From the NCBI RefSeq assembly GCF_003725415.1, contig NZ_RJQC01000001.1:60812-124811 (forward strand): DNA of 64,000 nucleotides, in the 5' to 3' direction. The position numbers and the translations under genes were made by a program. The notes under the pieces were generated by a model. It ran no database searches. It was given only the letters and a program-made list of their open reading frames with translations, and was not told the origin of the DNA. The stretch is from Absicoccus porci. GTDB taxonomy: Bacteria > Bacillota_I > Bacilli_A > Erysipelotrichales > Erysipelotrichaceae. Positions 44,778 to 53,419 of the stretch are shown here, piece after piece; within the stretch, counting starts at the first letter, position 1; each line of letters opens with the position of its first letter.

Positions 44778-46047
44778 GCATGTAGCGAAGATCCAAGTAA
44801 AAGACATTCAATCCTCGACACCGTTTCATGCGGGATTGGAGTTTACGCCCCAAACACGAGGAACATGGACGATTGCGCATACCCCGCTTTTGATTCCCGA
44901 AAGTCATGAGATCTTTGTGTGTCCGCAAGGTTGTTTGCGTGGGGTTGTCTTGAGTGCCGCTGAAGCCCATGGGATGGATCGATTTTCCATGGTCACTGTA
45001 ACGGAAGACGATTTATACAATGGTAAGATCGAAGAATTGTTCATCGACGGAGTCAGTGATATTGTGGAACATTTGGATCCCCAACCCCCTTTGGTGATGA
45101 CGTTTACGAGTTGTGTGCATCATTTTGTGGCCATTGATTTGGATTTGGTCTTCAAAGAATTAAATCAACGGTTCCCAGATATCTGTTTTGTAGAAAATTA
45201 TATGAACTGTACGATGCGCCATTCCAAGGTGCATTATGAATCGATGACGACCAAACAATTGTATGCGGGCTTACAGCCCACCAAACAGGATGGTTCCATC
45301 AATATCATTGGCAATTATTTTACCCTAGATCGAGATAGTGAGATCTTTCAAATCATCGGAGATGCGAAAGATTTGTGTCAGATGCGAACCTTTGATGAAT
45401 ATTTAGAAATGGCTGCTTCTTCATATAATATCTATAATGCACCTGTAGCGATTGAATGTGTGCAAGATTTAGAGAAACGATTGAACCAAAAACCCATCTA
45501 TATGCCCTATTCATGGGATATCGAAGAAATCAAACAGGATGAAGCCAAGTTGATGGAGATCTTAGGCATTTATCCGGATCTTTCTCGCTATGAAAAAGAT
45601 GCGCTTCGTGCTTTAGAAAAACTGCACGATGCGATCAAGGATATCGAAATTCAAATCGATATGAGTGCCACGCCGCGTCCTTTGAGTTTAGCCAAATTAC
45701 TTTTAGAGCATGGATTCCATGTGACAACGGTCTATACCGATACCATTTTACCAGGAGAAGAAAAGGCTTTGGCTTGGCTTCAGGAACATCATCCCGATCT
45801 TATGGTTTGTGCTTGTGTCGATTTTCGTTGTCGAACATGGCAGAAGAGTACTACACCAGTTTTAGCCATTGGTCAAAAGGCAGCCTACTATAGTGGTACA
45901 GACCATTTTGTGAATATGATCGTCAATGATGGGATGTATGGATTTGTAGCTATTCGCAAGCTATGTGAAAAAATGTTGGATGCCTATATTTATCCAAAAG
46001 AAACCCAACGAATCTTGGATGTGAAAGCTAGAGGGTGTGTACTATGA
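44770..46047 (+). CDS. NifD-like component (triplet 2)
   Basis: 425 residues of the nitrogenase component 1 superfamily. Cys51 and Cys55 in VCPQGCLRG align with D1 Cys69, and Cys115 in TFTSCVHHFVAIDLD aligns with D1 Cys127. Further on are YMNCTMRHSK and, near residue 365, MVCACVDFRCRT, with three clustered cysteines not present in D1. The C-terminal half (PRPLSLAKLLLEHGFHVTTV) is the last Rossmann-like domain. Overlaps nifK2 as ATGA. D1 and D2 are clearly diverged from each other, more so than K1 and K2. Confidence 0.82.
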   Translation: MNEHVAKIQVKDIQSSTPFHAGLEFTPQTRGTWTIAHTPLLIPESHEIFVCPQGCLRGVVLSAAEAHGMDRFSMVTVTEDDLYNGKIEELFIDGVSDIVEHLDPQPPLVMTFTSCVHHFVAIDLDLVFKELNQRFPDICFVENYMNCTMRHSKVHYESMTTKQLYAGLQPTKQDGSINIIGNYFTLDRDSEIFQIIGDAKDLCQMRTFDEYLEMAASSYNIYNAPVAIECVQDLEKRLNQKPIYMPYSWDIEEIKQDEAKLMEILGIYPDLSRYEKDALRALEKLHDAIKDIEIQIDMSATPRPLSLAKLLLEHGFHVTTVYTDTILPGEEKALAWLQEHHPDLMVCACVDFRCRTWQKSTTPVLAIGQKAAYYSGTDHFVNMIVNDGMYGFVAIRKLCEKMLDAYIYPKETQRILDVKARGCVL

Positions 46048-47174
46048 GACAGGTATTTCGTGATGTGTGCAATTATGCAGCCGATCTAGCCGGAATCAAT
46101 TCGGCTTTGTATGAATTGGGTGGATTGATCATCATGCATGATGCTTCGGGATGTAACTCTACGTATGCGACCCATGATGAACCACGATGGACCCAAATGC
46201 CTAGTTTGATTTATATCAGTGCTTTGGAAGAGTATGATGCGATTCTTGGTAATGATGATAAGTTGATTGAAAATGTTGTAGAAGCCGCTAAGGAAACCCA
46301 GCCAAACTTTATTTGTTTATTTGGTTCGCCCATCGCGTTGGTAATGGGAACCGATTTCAAGGGCATTGCCCATGTGGTTGAACAAGAAACAGGGATTCCG
46401 ACTTTTGGTTTTAAGACTTCGGGGATGTATTCGTATATTCAAGGCGCTCGACAAGCGTATCAGATGTTGGCGGAAAACTTTGTCAAAGACACAAAGAAGG
46501 AGAAGAGTTCTTCGATTCGAATCAATCTGATGGGTATGACACCACTGGATTTTGGATATTCCGGCAATAAAGAAGCCATCGATGCGTGGGCACAAGAAAA
46601 TAATTTTTCAATCGTGGCCAATTGGTCGATGGGAACAAGTTTGGAACAGATTGAAAAGAGTTCTATGTCCGATGTGAATGTAGTCGTTTCTTCTTGTGGA
46701 TTGGATGCAGCCAAAGTACTAGAGGAAAAATTTCATATCCCCTATGTCGTTGGTGTACCCGTTGGTTCATGTGCAAAGACATTGGCAGAAAATGTTCGCT
46801 TATCGGCACACGATCATCAAAATCGAGAAATGTATCAATCTGGTTCTCATGATTCCCATATCGTTTTGATTGGGGAACCCGTCATGGCTCAAAGTATGCG
46901 TTTGGCCCTAGACGATGAGGTGCAGATCATTTGTCCAACCGAGATTGATTGGCATCTACAAGAAGGAGATCTTTATTCGCATGAAGAGGAAGATATGCGT
47001 AAGAAACTGAATGAAGCAGATATCGTCATTGCCGATCCCATCTATCGACGTTTGGTTTCTAAGGATATTCATTTTATTGATTGTCCGCATTGGGCTTGTT
47101 CCGGACGTTTGTTTAAAGATCAGATGCCAGTCATTATTGGCGATGGATTTCAAATCATAAAAAATCAAGTGTAA
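46044..47174 (+). CDS. NifK-like component (triplet 2)
   Basis: 376 residues from the ATG that overlaps the nifD2 stop; an in-frame GTG three codons earlier is less likely. LYELGG (22-27), Cys37 in DASGCNS and DEPRW (45-49) stand at the same positions as in K1. It has about 50 extra residues compared with K1, including a linker rich in charged residues near 160 and an acidic loop (YSHEEEDMRKK). C-terminal PHWACSGRLF. Last gene of the cluster, ending at a perfect hairpin terminator. Confidence 0.82.
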   Translation: MRQVFRDVCNYAADLAGINSALYELGGLIIMHDASGCNSTYATHDEPRWTQMPSLIYISALEEYDAILGNDDKLIENVVEAAKETQPNFICLFGSPIALVMGTDFKGIAHVVEQETGIPTFGFKTSGMYSYIQGARQAYQMLAENFVKDTKKEKSSSIRINLMGMTPLDFGYSGNKEAIDAWAQENNFSIVANWSMGTSLEQIEKSSMSDVNVVVSSCGLDAAKVLEEKFHIPYVVGVPVGSCAKTLAENVRLSAHDHQNREMYQSGSHDSHIVLIGEPVMAQSMRLALDDEVQIICPTEIDWHLQEGDLYSHEEEDMRKKLNEADIVIADPIYRRLVSKDIHFIDCPHWACSGRLFKDQMPVIIGDGFQIIKNQV

Positions 47175-47199
47175 ATGCATAGGCATTTACACTCTTTTT
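47169..47199 (+). terminator. Terminator closing the metallo-cluster
   Basis: GTGTAAATGC (47169-47178) and GCATTTACAC (47183-47192) form a perfect ten-pair stem with loop ATAG, followed by TCTTTTTG. The hairpin starts in the last codons of nifK2 and could also act for the convergent nanE-like gene. Confidence 0.88.
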
Positions 47200-47201
47200 G
47201 T

Positions 47202-47951
47202 TTAGTGTTTAGCTTTTTCGGCATCACGCCAATTGTCTTGGTAGCCACTCAATAGATCCACAAATCGTTTGGCCGTTAGATGCGGACGGGTGATAGCGGA
47301 ACCAACGACAACACTATGCGCACCTAAGAAGATACATTTCATCGCATCTTCTGGGGTATAGATATGACCTTCCATCATGACATAGGCTTCGTCTTTGAAA
47401 TCACGGCACATGCGAGCAAATTCACGCATATTGGGTTCTTCGATACTGGCTGTTTCTTTGGTGTAGCCATATAAAGTCGGTGCAACAATGTCGGCCCCAT
47501 GTTCGATCGCATGCAAGGCTTCTTCATAATTGGATACATCCGCAAAGAAGATCGCTTCGGGAATTTCTTTTTTGGCTTGGTCTAATAGATTCCAGGCAAT
47601 GGTGCCTTCATGGGTTCTTTGTTTGGTGCAATCCAAAGCGATGATTTCAGCTCCGGCTTCCCAAATGGCTTTAACTTCTTTCATCGTTGGCGTAATAAAG
47701 ACATCGGTGTCATCATGCCAGACTTTCCATAAACCAATCACTGGTAAATCGACATGTTCTTTGATGTCTTTGATCTGGTCTGGGGAATTGGCACGAATGC
47801 CGACAGCACCAGCCCAGGCAGCGGCTTGCGCCATTTTGATGTGCATGGTATCCGTATAAATAGGATCATCTTTTTGGGTTTGACACGATACGATCAAACC
47901 GCCTTTCATACTTTCGAGAATTGCTTTTTTTCTTGGATCATTTGTTTTCAT
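47202..47951 (-). CDS. nanE: N-acetylmannosamine-6-phosphate 2-epimerase-like protein
   Basis: About 249 residues. TIM barrel with ESMKGGLIVSCQ, AVGIRANSPDQI, LPVIGLWKV, IALDCTKQRTHEG and C-terminal MMEGHIYTPEDA and AHSVVVGSAITRP; these match NanE, which converts ManNAc-6-phosphate to GlcNAc-6-phosphate, with the lysine in GLWKV and the Glu of MMEGH. The start at 47951 has AAGGAAAC upstream; the frame extends 46 codons further through the deoR end. No sialic acid lyase or ManNAc kinase is nearby; instead it is the last gene of a glycyl radical enzyme operon. Confidence 0.85.
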   Translation of the reverse strand: MKTNDPRKKAILESMKGGLIVSCQTQKDDPIYTDTMHIKMAQAAAWAGAVGIRANSPDQIKDIKEHVDLPVIGLWKVWHDDTDVFITPTMKEVKAIWEAGAEIIALDCTKQRTHEGTIAWNLLDQAKKEIPEAIFFADVSNYEEALHAIEHGADIVAPTLYGYTKETASIEEPNMREFARMCRDFKDEAYVMMEGHIYTPEDAMKCIFLGAHSVVVGSAITRPHLTAKRFVDLLSGYQDNWRDAEKAKH

Positions 47952-48693
47952 AGTTGTTTCCTTTTTGACAAATTGTAAATGGTTTATATTTCGGACCATT
48001 ATCCACAAAGATGGTGTCGAAATCATCAATATAGGCCCAGGTGCAATGGGTCTTGACTTCAAATTTGGAGGCATCCGCCAATAAGTCACATTGGGTACTT
48101 TGTTTCAAGATGGCTTTTTTAAAAGTCGCTAATTCGGTATTGGCCGTATAAATTTCTTGGGTTTTTAGATCAATGCCATTGGCACTTAAGAAGGCATGGT
48201 CAAAATGGAAGTGGGAGACCATTTCTAAAGTGGTCGATCCTAAGGCGGTATCTAAGCGACGATCGTATTGACCACCAAGTAGAAAGACTTGGCCTTGAAA
48301 AGTCAATGGCAATTGATGAATCAAATAGGTCGATGATGTCACCAATAAGATATCTTTATCGGCGATGTGTTCGACCATATAGGAAGTGGTTGTACCACTA
48401 TCGATATAGATACATTGATTTTCTTTGATGGTTTTAGCGGCTTGGGCGCAGATGCACTGTTTTTCTTTAACATGAATATGTGCTTTCTTTTCCGTGGCAA
48501 TTTCTTGATAGACTCGATTGGCACTGGCACCGCCACGTTCGCGAACCAAAAGGCCTTGTTGCTCCAATTCAATCAGATCACGGACGATGGATGAGCGGGA
48601 AGCATGAAGCTGATCCATCAATTCTTTGACAGATACAAAAGATTGATTACGGACCATTTCTAAGATCCGGGTTTGTCGTTCTTTGGTGATCAT
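47938..48693 (-). CDS. DeoR-family transcriptional regulator
   Basis: About 251 residues. N-terminal helix-turn-helix ERQTRILEMVRNQSFVSVKE and LHASRSSIVRDLIELEQQGL, then the sugar-phosphate sensing DeoR domain with IDSGTTTSYMVEHI, VFLLGGQYD and ADASKFEVKT. It overlaps nanE by 14 bases and starts one base after the activase stop. It probably represses the whole glycyl radical enzyme operon until a phosphorylated sugar appears. An in-frame ATG 18 codons upstream lies inside the activase gene. Confidence 0.9.
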   Translation of the reverse strand: MITKERQTRILEMVRNQSFVSVKELMDQLHASRSSIVRDLIELEQQGLLVRERGGASANRVYQEIATEKKAHIHVKEKQCICAQAAKTIKENQCIYIDSGTTTSYMVEHIADKDILLVTSSTYLIHQLPLTFQGQVFLLGGQYDRRLDTALGSTTLEMVSHFHFDHAFLSANGIDLKTQEIYTANTELATFKKAILKQSTQCDLLADASKFEVKTHCTWAYIDDFDTIFVDNGPKYKPFTICQKGNNYENK

Positions 48694-48694
48694 A

Positions 48695-49564
48695 TTAGCC
48701 TCCAATCTGGACAAAATCCGATGCATAGATGGATAAAGTTGCTTCATCCATCATGTCAAGATTTTCATATTTATAAGGTTTGTTTAATTGATGCCATTTT
48801 TTCTTTCCCATCGAATGATAGGGAAGCAAATGAACAGCTTGCACCTGATGGGCTTTCGCATAGGTAATAATGTCCTGTAATATATCATCATTAAAACCAG
48901 GAATGACAGGCACACGCACGATGATATCTTTGGCACGGGTTTGAGCCAATCGTTCAAAATTAGAGAGAATGCGATCTAGATTGGCACCGGTATAAGCTTT
49001 CATCTTATTCTTATCGAGATGTTTGATGTCAAATAAAAATAAATCAACATAGGAAGAAGCTTTTTCAAGCTGATCCCATGAATAGTGACCCGTAGTTTCC
49101 ATCGCAATGTGCAATTGTTCCCCTTTGGCTTGTTTCAATAATTCATAGACTTCTTCCCATTGATACAAGGGTTCTCCACCCGAAAGAGTCATGCCACCAT
49201 GGGATTCTTCATAATAGTCTTGATCTTTTAAGACTTCCTCTAAAATTTCATCAATAGTCATGTCTTTGCCATTCATGGATAACGCTTGGGGAATACATGT
49301 ATCAATACAGGTTTGACAATAGGTACATTTCTCTTTATCCCATGTCCATTGGTCTTGAATCGAAATGGCCTGTTGTGAACAATGTTTCTCGCATTGATGG
49401 CACAATACACATTTGGTTTCATCATGCATTAGAACCGGTTGTACCGTCCAAGTTTCTGGATTGGCACACCAAGGACAATGGAGACTGCAACCTTTTAAGA
49501 AGACGGTGGTGCGGATGCCCGGTCCATCATGGGTCGCAAAGCGTTCAATATTAGAAACTTTCAT
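48695..49564 (-). CDS. Glycyl radical enzyme activating enzyme
   Basis: 289 residues. ERFATHDGPGIRTTVFLKGC with the radical SAM motif CSLHCPWC (CxxxCxxC), then an insert with two ferredoxin-like clusters (CVLCHQCEKHC and CTYCQTCIDTC), and MTLSGGEPLYQWEE that binds SAM. This is the layout of activases for dehydratase/eliminase-type glycyl radical enzymes. It starts 13 bases before the end of the glycyl radical enzyme gene, so the pair is translationally coupled. Confidence 0.93.
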   Translation of the reverse strand: MKVSNIERFATHDGPGIRTTVFLKGCSLHCPWCANPETWTVQPVLMHDETKCVLCHQCEKHCSQQAISIQDQWTWDKEKCTYCQTCIDTCIPQALSMNGKDMTIDEILEEVLKDQDYYEESHGGMTLSGGEPLYQWEEVYELLKQAKGEQLHIAMETTGHYSWDQLEKASSYVDLFLFDIKHLDKNKMKAYTGANLDRILSNFERLAQTRAKDIIVRVPVIPGFNDDILQDIITYAKAHQVQAVHLLPYHSMGKKKWHQLNKPYKYENLDMMDEATLSIYASDFVQIGG

Positions 49565-51803
49565 ATAAGGTCCTCGATAATAATTCGTCTTGTACGTCTT
49601 TGCCTAAGTTCACAAAGATGGCACTATAACCAGCAACCCGAACAATTAGATCGGGATACTTTTCAGGATGTGTTTGCGCATCTTCCAAGGTACCATGATC
49701 GACCACGGTCACCATCAATTGGCATCCCCCTTTTTTAAAGTACGTATGCCATAACGCTTTGATCTTGTCAGCATCTTTATGCATCATCTTTGGGGTGAAT
49801 TTGATGTTTTGAACACTGCCACCATGATATTTGGCATCAAACAAAGACAACGAATTCAATACGGCTGTAGGTCCGGATTTGGCGGCGCCACCTTGCGGAT
49901 TATTGGCTGGATTCATATAGACACCAGCTTTTCGACCATCCAGGCTAGCGGCGGTTTGATGACCCCAATCGGTGTTCGTCTGATTATTGGAAATAACAAT
50001 CAAATAATAACCCAGTCCGGCTTGGATTCCACGATTACGAATGCCTTTGGCGACGTATTCATAGAGATCATTGGCCATTTCATCCACATCTTTTATATCG
50101 TTACCATATTTTGGCAAGTTGACCAACTCTTTACGAAGAGATTCTTTACCTTCAAAATTATGTAAAGCTGCTTCATTCAATTGATCAATCGTATATTTCT
50201 TTTGATCATAGACCAAAGTTTTAATGGCATAGAGAGCATCACTGGTATTGATGTTACCGTAGGTTTCGTTGGTGCCACCTAAGATTTCCACTCCACCATC
50301 TAAGAGGGCTTTACGTCGCTGGATACAGTCATCCATCAAAATCGAAGGAAATAAGAATGAAACTTCTTGATTCATGATGGTGTAACTGTGGACTTGGGCT
50401 TCGATGCTTAGATCAAAATAATAGTCTAAGAGTTTTTTGTATTGATCATAAAAGGCATCAAAGGTTTTCAGTTCATGAATGGGTTTTAATTGCACCGGTC
50501 CGGCTTTGTATGTGTGGTCCATCGGATCGATACCTTGATTCATACTGATTTGAAGGATCTTCAATAAATTCAATAAAGTATTGGGTGTGCCTACACTTTT
50601 GCCTTGAATCACATATTCGCCACAACCAAATGGAACATATTGTTCGGCAATGGTTTCATCTAAACGCATCGCATAGGCAACGGCAGGCACATTGATTTCA
50701 TCATTGTATAAAGTGGGATAGGTAGCACCATCGGCAATGCAGTCATAGGCCATATCCAAGATGTCTTGTGGGGTATTCTTATCAAAACGCAAAGTAAATT
50801 GTGGTTCCACATAGCGCGTGTTTCTACAAACTTCCAAACAAAGACGAGTAAAGGTATCACAAGCTTTTACATTTTTGCGACCCTTACCACCGACAATGAT
50901 GCGGCCATTGACCGTAGTTCGCCGATTTTCAATCAATGTCCATAACGAATGCATGTCTTCATAGGCTTCTTGCCAAGTGATGGTGCCATTATCTAGATCT
51001 TGTTGTAGGAAAGGACCTAAGACAATGTCTAAGCGACCGTAGTTGATACAACCAGCACAGAGGGCATACAACCAGAAAAGCTGTAAGGCTTGATGGAAGG
51101 TCTTTGGTTTATGATCTTTGATGTAGATCAAATCGTTGATCATACGCTTTTGATCTTTGACTTTGGATTGTTTCACTTTTTCGATTTGATCATCGATCAC
51201 ATCTTCCAATAGATGTAGGGCACCTATCGATGCATCAATAAAATCATTGGCTTCTTGTTTCTGTATTTCGGCAAATAGACCAGGTAGACCTAGGTTGACT
51301 AGTTTTTCATAATTCAACATCATCCCGGATAAACGAGCCGTAGCCATGAATGGATAGGTACAATCAATAAACCGGCCGGTCGTAGTGTCATTTAAGATGT
51401 CTTGGCAATAGATGGTTTTGACATCGTGGTCTTGCCAGAAATCATAGAGTTGATCGACGATAGCTTTATCTTGTTCAGTTTGTAGTTGGGCTTTGAATGC
51501 TCTCAGTTTATGGAAGACACAATAATGACCAACACCACCTAAACTGGTGACCGAACCAAAGCCAATCGGTAAAAAATCCAACCGACCGGCAATGCGATCA
51601 TCGGGTTCGATTGAACGGAATAAGCGCGGATAGATGACTTTTAAACAAGCCAATTCACGATGGGCTTTGTCATTATGTAGATGGGTTTTGTATGCGTTGG
51701 TATAGGCAATCATGATGTTGAGTTGTTCTTCGATGGATTTTTCACAAGGGATCTTACGAGAAACTTCGACATTTTGTTCGCCATCAATATTGACATGGGA
51801 CAT
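49551..51803 (-). CDS. Glycyl radical enzyme of unknown substrate (PFL-like family)
   Basis: 750 residues. The glycyl radical loop RVAGYSA is near the C-terminus with Gly725, and the thiyl cysteine is Cys394 in PFGCGEYV, with Glu396 as the likely base. A single Cys followed by x-Glu is the pattern of dehydratases and lyases, not of pyruvate formate-lyase, which has Cys-Cys. The motif reads GCGEY instead of the GCVEP of glycerol, choline and isethionate enzymes, so the substrate differs. AAGGAGG stands before the ATG at 51803. Neighbours are its activase, a DeoR regulator and NanE, so a phosphorylated sugar or amino sugar derivative is the most natural guess. Confidence 0.88.
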   Translation of the reverse strand: MSHVNIDGEQNVEVSRKIPCEKSIEEQLNIMIAYTNAYKTHLHNDKAHRELACLKVIYPRLFRSIEPDDRIAGRLDFLPIGFGSVTSLGGVGHYCVFHKLRAFKAQLQTEQDKAIVDQLYDFWQDHDVKTIYCQDILNDTTTGRFIDCTYPFMATARLSGMMLNYEKLVNLGLPGLFAEIQKQEANDFIDASIGALHLLEDVIDDQIEKVKQSKVKDQKRMINDLIYIKDHKPKTFHQALQLFWLYALCAGCINYGRLDIVLGPFLQQDLDNGTITWQEAYEDMHSLWTLIENRRTTVNGRIIVGGKGRKNVKACDTFTRLCLEVCRNTRYVEPQFTLRFDKNTPQDILDMAYDCIADGATYPTLYNDEINVPAVAYAMRLDETIAEQYVPFGCGEYVIQGKSVGTPNTLLNLLKILQISMNQGIDPMDHTYKAGPVQLKPIHELKTFDAFYDQYKKLLDYYFDLSIEAQVHSYTIMNQEVSFLFPSILMDDCIQRRKALLDGGVEILGGTNETYGNINTSDALYAIKTLVYDQKKYTIDQLNEAALHNFEGKESLRKELVNLPKYGNDIKDVDEMANDLYEYVAKGIRNRGIQAGLGYYLIVISNNQTNTDWGHQTAASLDGRKAGVYMNPANNPQGGAAKSGPTAVLNSLSLFDAKYHGGSVQNIKFTPKMMHKDADKIKALWHTYFKKGGCQLMVTVVDHGTLEDAQTHPEKYPDLIVRVAGYSAIFVNLGKDVQDELLSRTLYESF

Positions 51804-51825
51804 AGGGTTACCTCCTTGCACGTTC

Positions 51826-51853
51826 ATTATAAGCCAAAATCGTTCAAAAACAA
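51826..51853 (-). promoter_or_regulatory. Predicted promoter of the glycyl radical enzyme operon
   Basis: On the minus strand TTGTTT (51853-51848), a 16-base spacer and perfect TATAAT (51831-51826). Confidence 0.65.
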
Positions 51854-51890
51854 CCACAAATATATAAAGTGTTTGTGATACAATACAACT

Positions 51891-53411
51891 ATGGAAAAAG
51901 TAAAAAAAGTCTTATTAAGTCGAATGATGGTCATGTTGTATGTGATCGTTTTTGAAATTTTGATTCTAGTTTGGTTGTGTAGTTTGTTCCCAGCGGTTAC
52001 TGGCTATATCTCGATTGGTTTGCGAGTATTATCCGTTTTGGTTGTTTTGGCAATCATCCGCAATAGTCGTCATTTATCGAGTGATTTGATGTGGATCATC
52101 TTGATCCTGTTATTTCCAGTGGGTGGTACAGCACTCTATTTATTTTTGATCTTGAATTTAGTTTCTTCACGTACGTTTAAAAGTATTCGCAAAGAAGAAA
52201 AGAAGACAGAGCGTTATGCCTACCAAGATCCCCATGTCTTTCAAGAATTGGTGGCGAGTGAACCATCTTTAGCGAGTTTGTTTCGATTTATTCCCAATGA
52301 AGGATTTAGTTTTTATAAAAACACGCAAACCAATTATTATCCTTTAGGCGAATTGGGCTTTCCGCATATGTTGGCCGATATGAAACAAGCCAAAAAGTAT
52401 ATCTTTATGGAATATTTCATCATAGAGCCAGGTCGTATGTGGAATCAGATGTTGGAAATATTGGAAGAAAAGGTCAAAGAAGGTGTGGAAGTCCGGGTCA
52501 TGTATGATGATATGGGTTCCATGAATACCTTACCGTTTGATTATGTGAAGGAATTGGAAGCTAAGGGTATCAAGGCGACTTCTTTCAATCGCATCAATCC
52601 GGCTTTGAATATTGTCATGAATCATCGAGATCATCGGAAGATCATGGTCATCGATGGAGTGATTGGTTATTCGGGTGGTATCAATTTAGCGGATGAGTAC
52701 ATCAATAAAAAGGAACGTTTTGGTCATTGGAAAGACAATGTGATTCGGTTGGAAGGACCTGCCGTATGGGGGTATCTCAAGATCTTCTTGACCAATTGGA
52801 ATGCCTTGCGCCATGAAGATAATGACTATACGATCTTTCAAGTGGAAGGACATGAGATGCCATCTTCTGGATTTGTTGCGCCTTATGCGGAAACGCCTTT
52901 GGATGATGAATTGACTTCACAATGTATTTATGAAGATATCTTAAATTCAGCAACCCGGTATGTTTATATCATGACTCCGTATTTAATCATTGATTCAAGC
53001 ATGGTCAATACGTTGATCCATACAGCGAAAAAAGGGGTCGATGTACGTTTGATCTTACCGGGTGTACCCGATAAAAAAGTAATTTGGGACATTGGACGAA
53101 GTTTTTATAAACAATTGATGGATGGTGGCGTTAAGATCTATCAGTATCGTCCAGGCTTTGTTCATTCGAAAGTGTTTGTATCGGATGATCGCATTGCCAC
53201 GGTTGGTACGATCAATTTGGATTATCGGAGTTTATATCTGCATTTTGAAAATGGGACCTTATTATTTAAGAATGAAGCGGTCCAAGAAGTTGTACAAGAT
53301 ATGCAGATGACCTTGAAAGCTTGTGATCAAATGCATAAAGAAAATATTAAATTGGGGGTCTTCCGTAATTTCATTTTATCAATCTTGCGGATTTTTGCCC
53401 CGATGTTGTAA
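51891..53411 (+). CDS. cls: Cardiolipin synthase (phospholipase D family)
   Basis: 506 residues. Two N-terminal membrane helices (residues about 8-60, for example WIILILLFPVGGTALYLFLI), then two HKD motifs: HRDHRKIMVIDG and HSKVFVSDDRIATVGTINLD. Condenses phosphatidylglycerol to cardiolipin at the membrane. There is no Shine-Dalgarno site; TACAAT ends six bases before the ATG, so the message may be leaderless. Diverges from the glycyl radical enzyme operon. Confidence 0.93.
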   Translation: MEKVKKVLLSRMMVMLYVIVFEILILVWLCSLFPAVTGYISIGLRVLSVLVVLAIIRNSRHLSSDLMWIILILLFPVGGTALYLFLILNLVSSRTFKSIRKEEKKTERYAYQDPHVFQELVASEPSLASLFRFIPNEGFSFYKNTQTNYYPLGELGFPHMLADMKQAKKYIFMEYFIIEPGRMWNQMLEILEEKVKEGVEVRVMYDDMGSMNTLPFDYVKELEAKGIKATSFNRINPALNIVMNHRDHRKIMVIDGVIGYSGGINLADEYINKKERFGHWKDNVIRLEGPAVWGYLKIFLTNWNALRHEDNDYTIFQVEGHEMPSSGFVAPYAETPLDDELTSQCIYEDILNSATRYVYIMTPYLIIDSSMVNTLIHTAKKGVDVRLILPGVPDKKVIWDIGRSFYKQLMDGGVKIYQYRPGFVHSKVFVSDDRIATVGTINLDYRSLYLHFENGTLLFKNEAVQEVVQDMQMTLKACDQMHKENIKLGVFRNFILSILRIFAPML

Positions 53412-53419
53412 GGAGATGT

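Noticed and set aside
46035..46043. GTG start for the second NifK-like protein.
   Set aside because: The ATG at 46044 overlaps the upstream stop as ATGA, the pattern used through the cluster, and gives perfect register of Cys37 and DEPRW with the first K-like protein.
36559..47174. A genuine nitrogen-fixation (nif) cluster.
   Set aside because: D and K proteins are too short, P-cluster cysteines are incomplete, and nifB, nifE, nifN and molybdenum genes are missing.
47952..48089. Longer NanE with 46 extra N-terminal residues.
   Set aside because: The extension is the deoR end in another frame, while a good ribosome site precedes the ATG at 47951 and the protein then matches NanE from its first residues.
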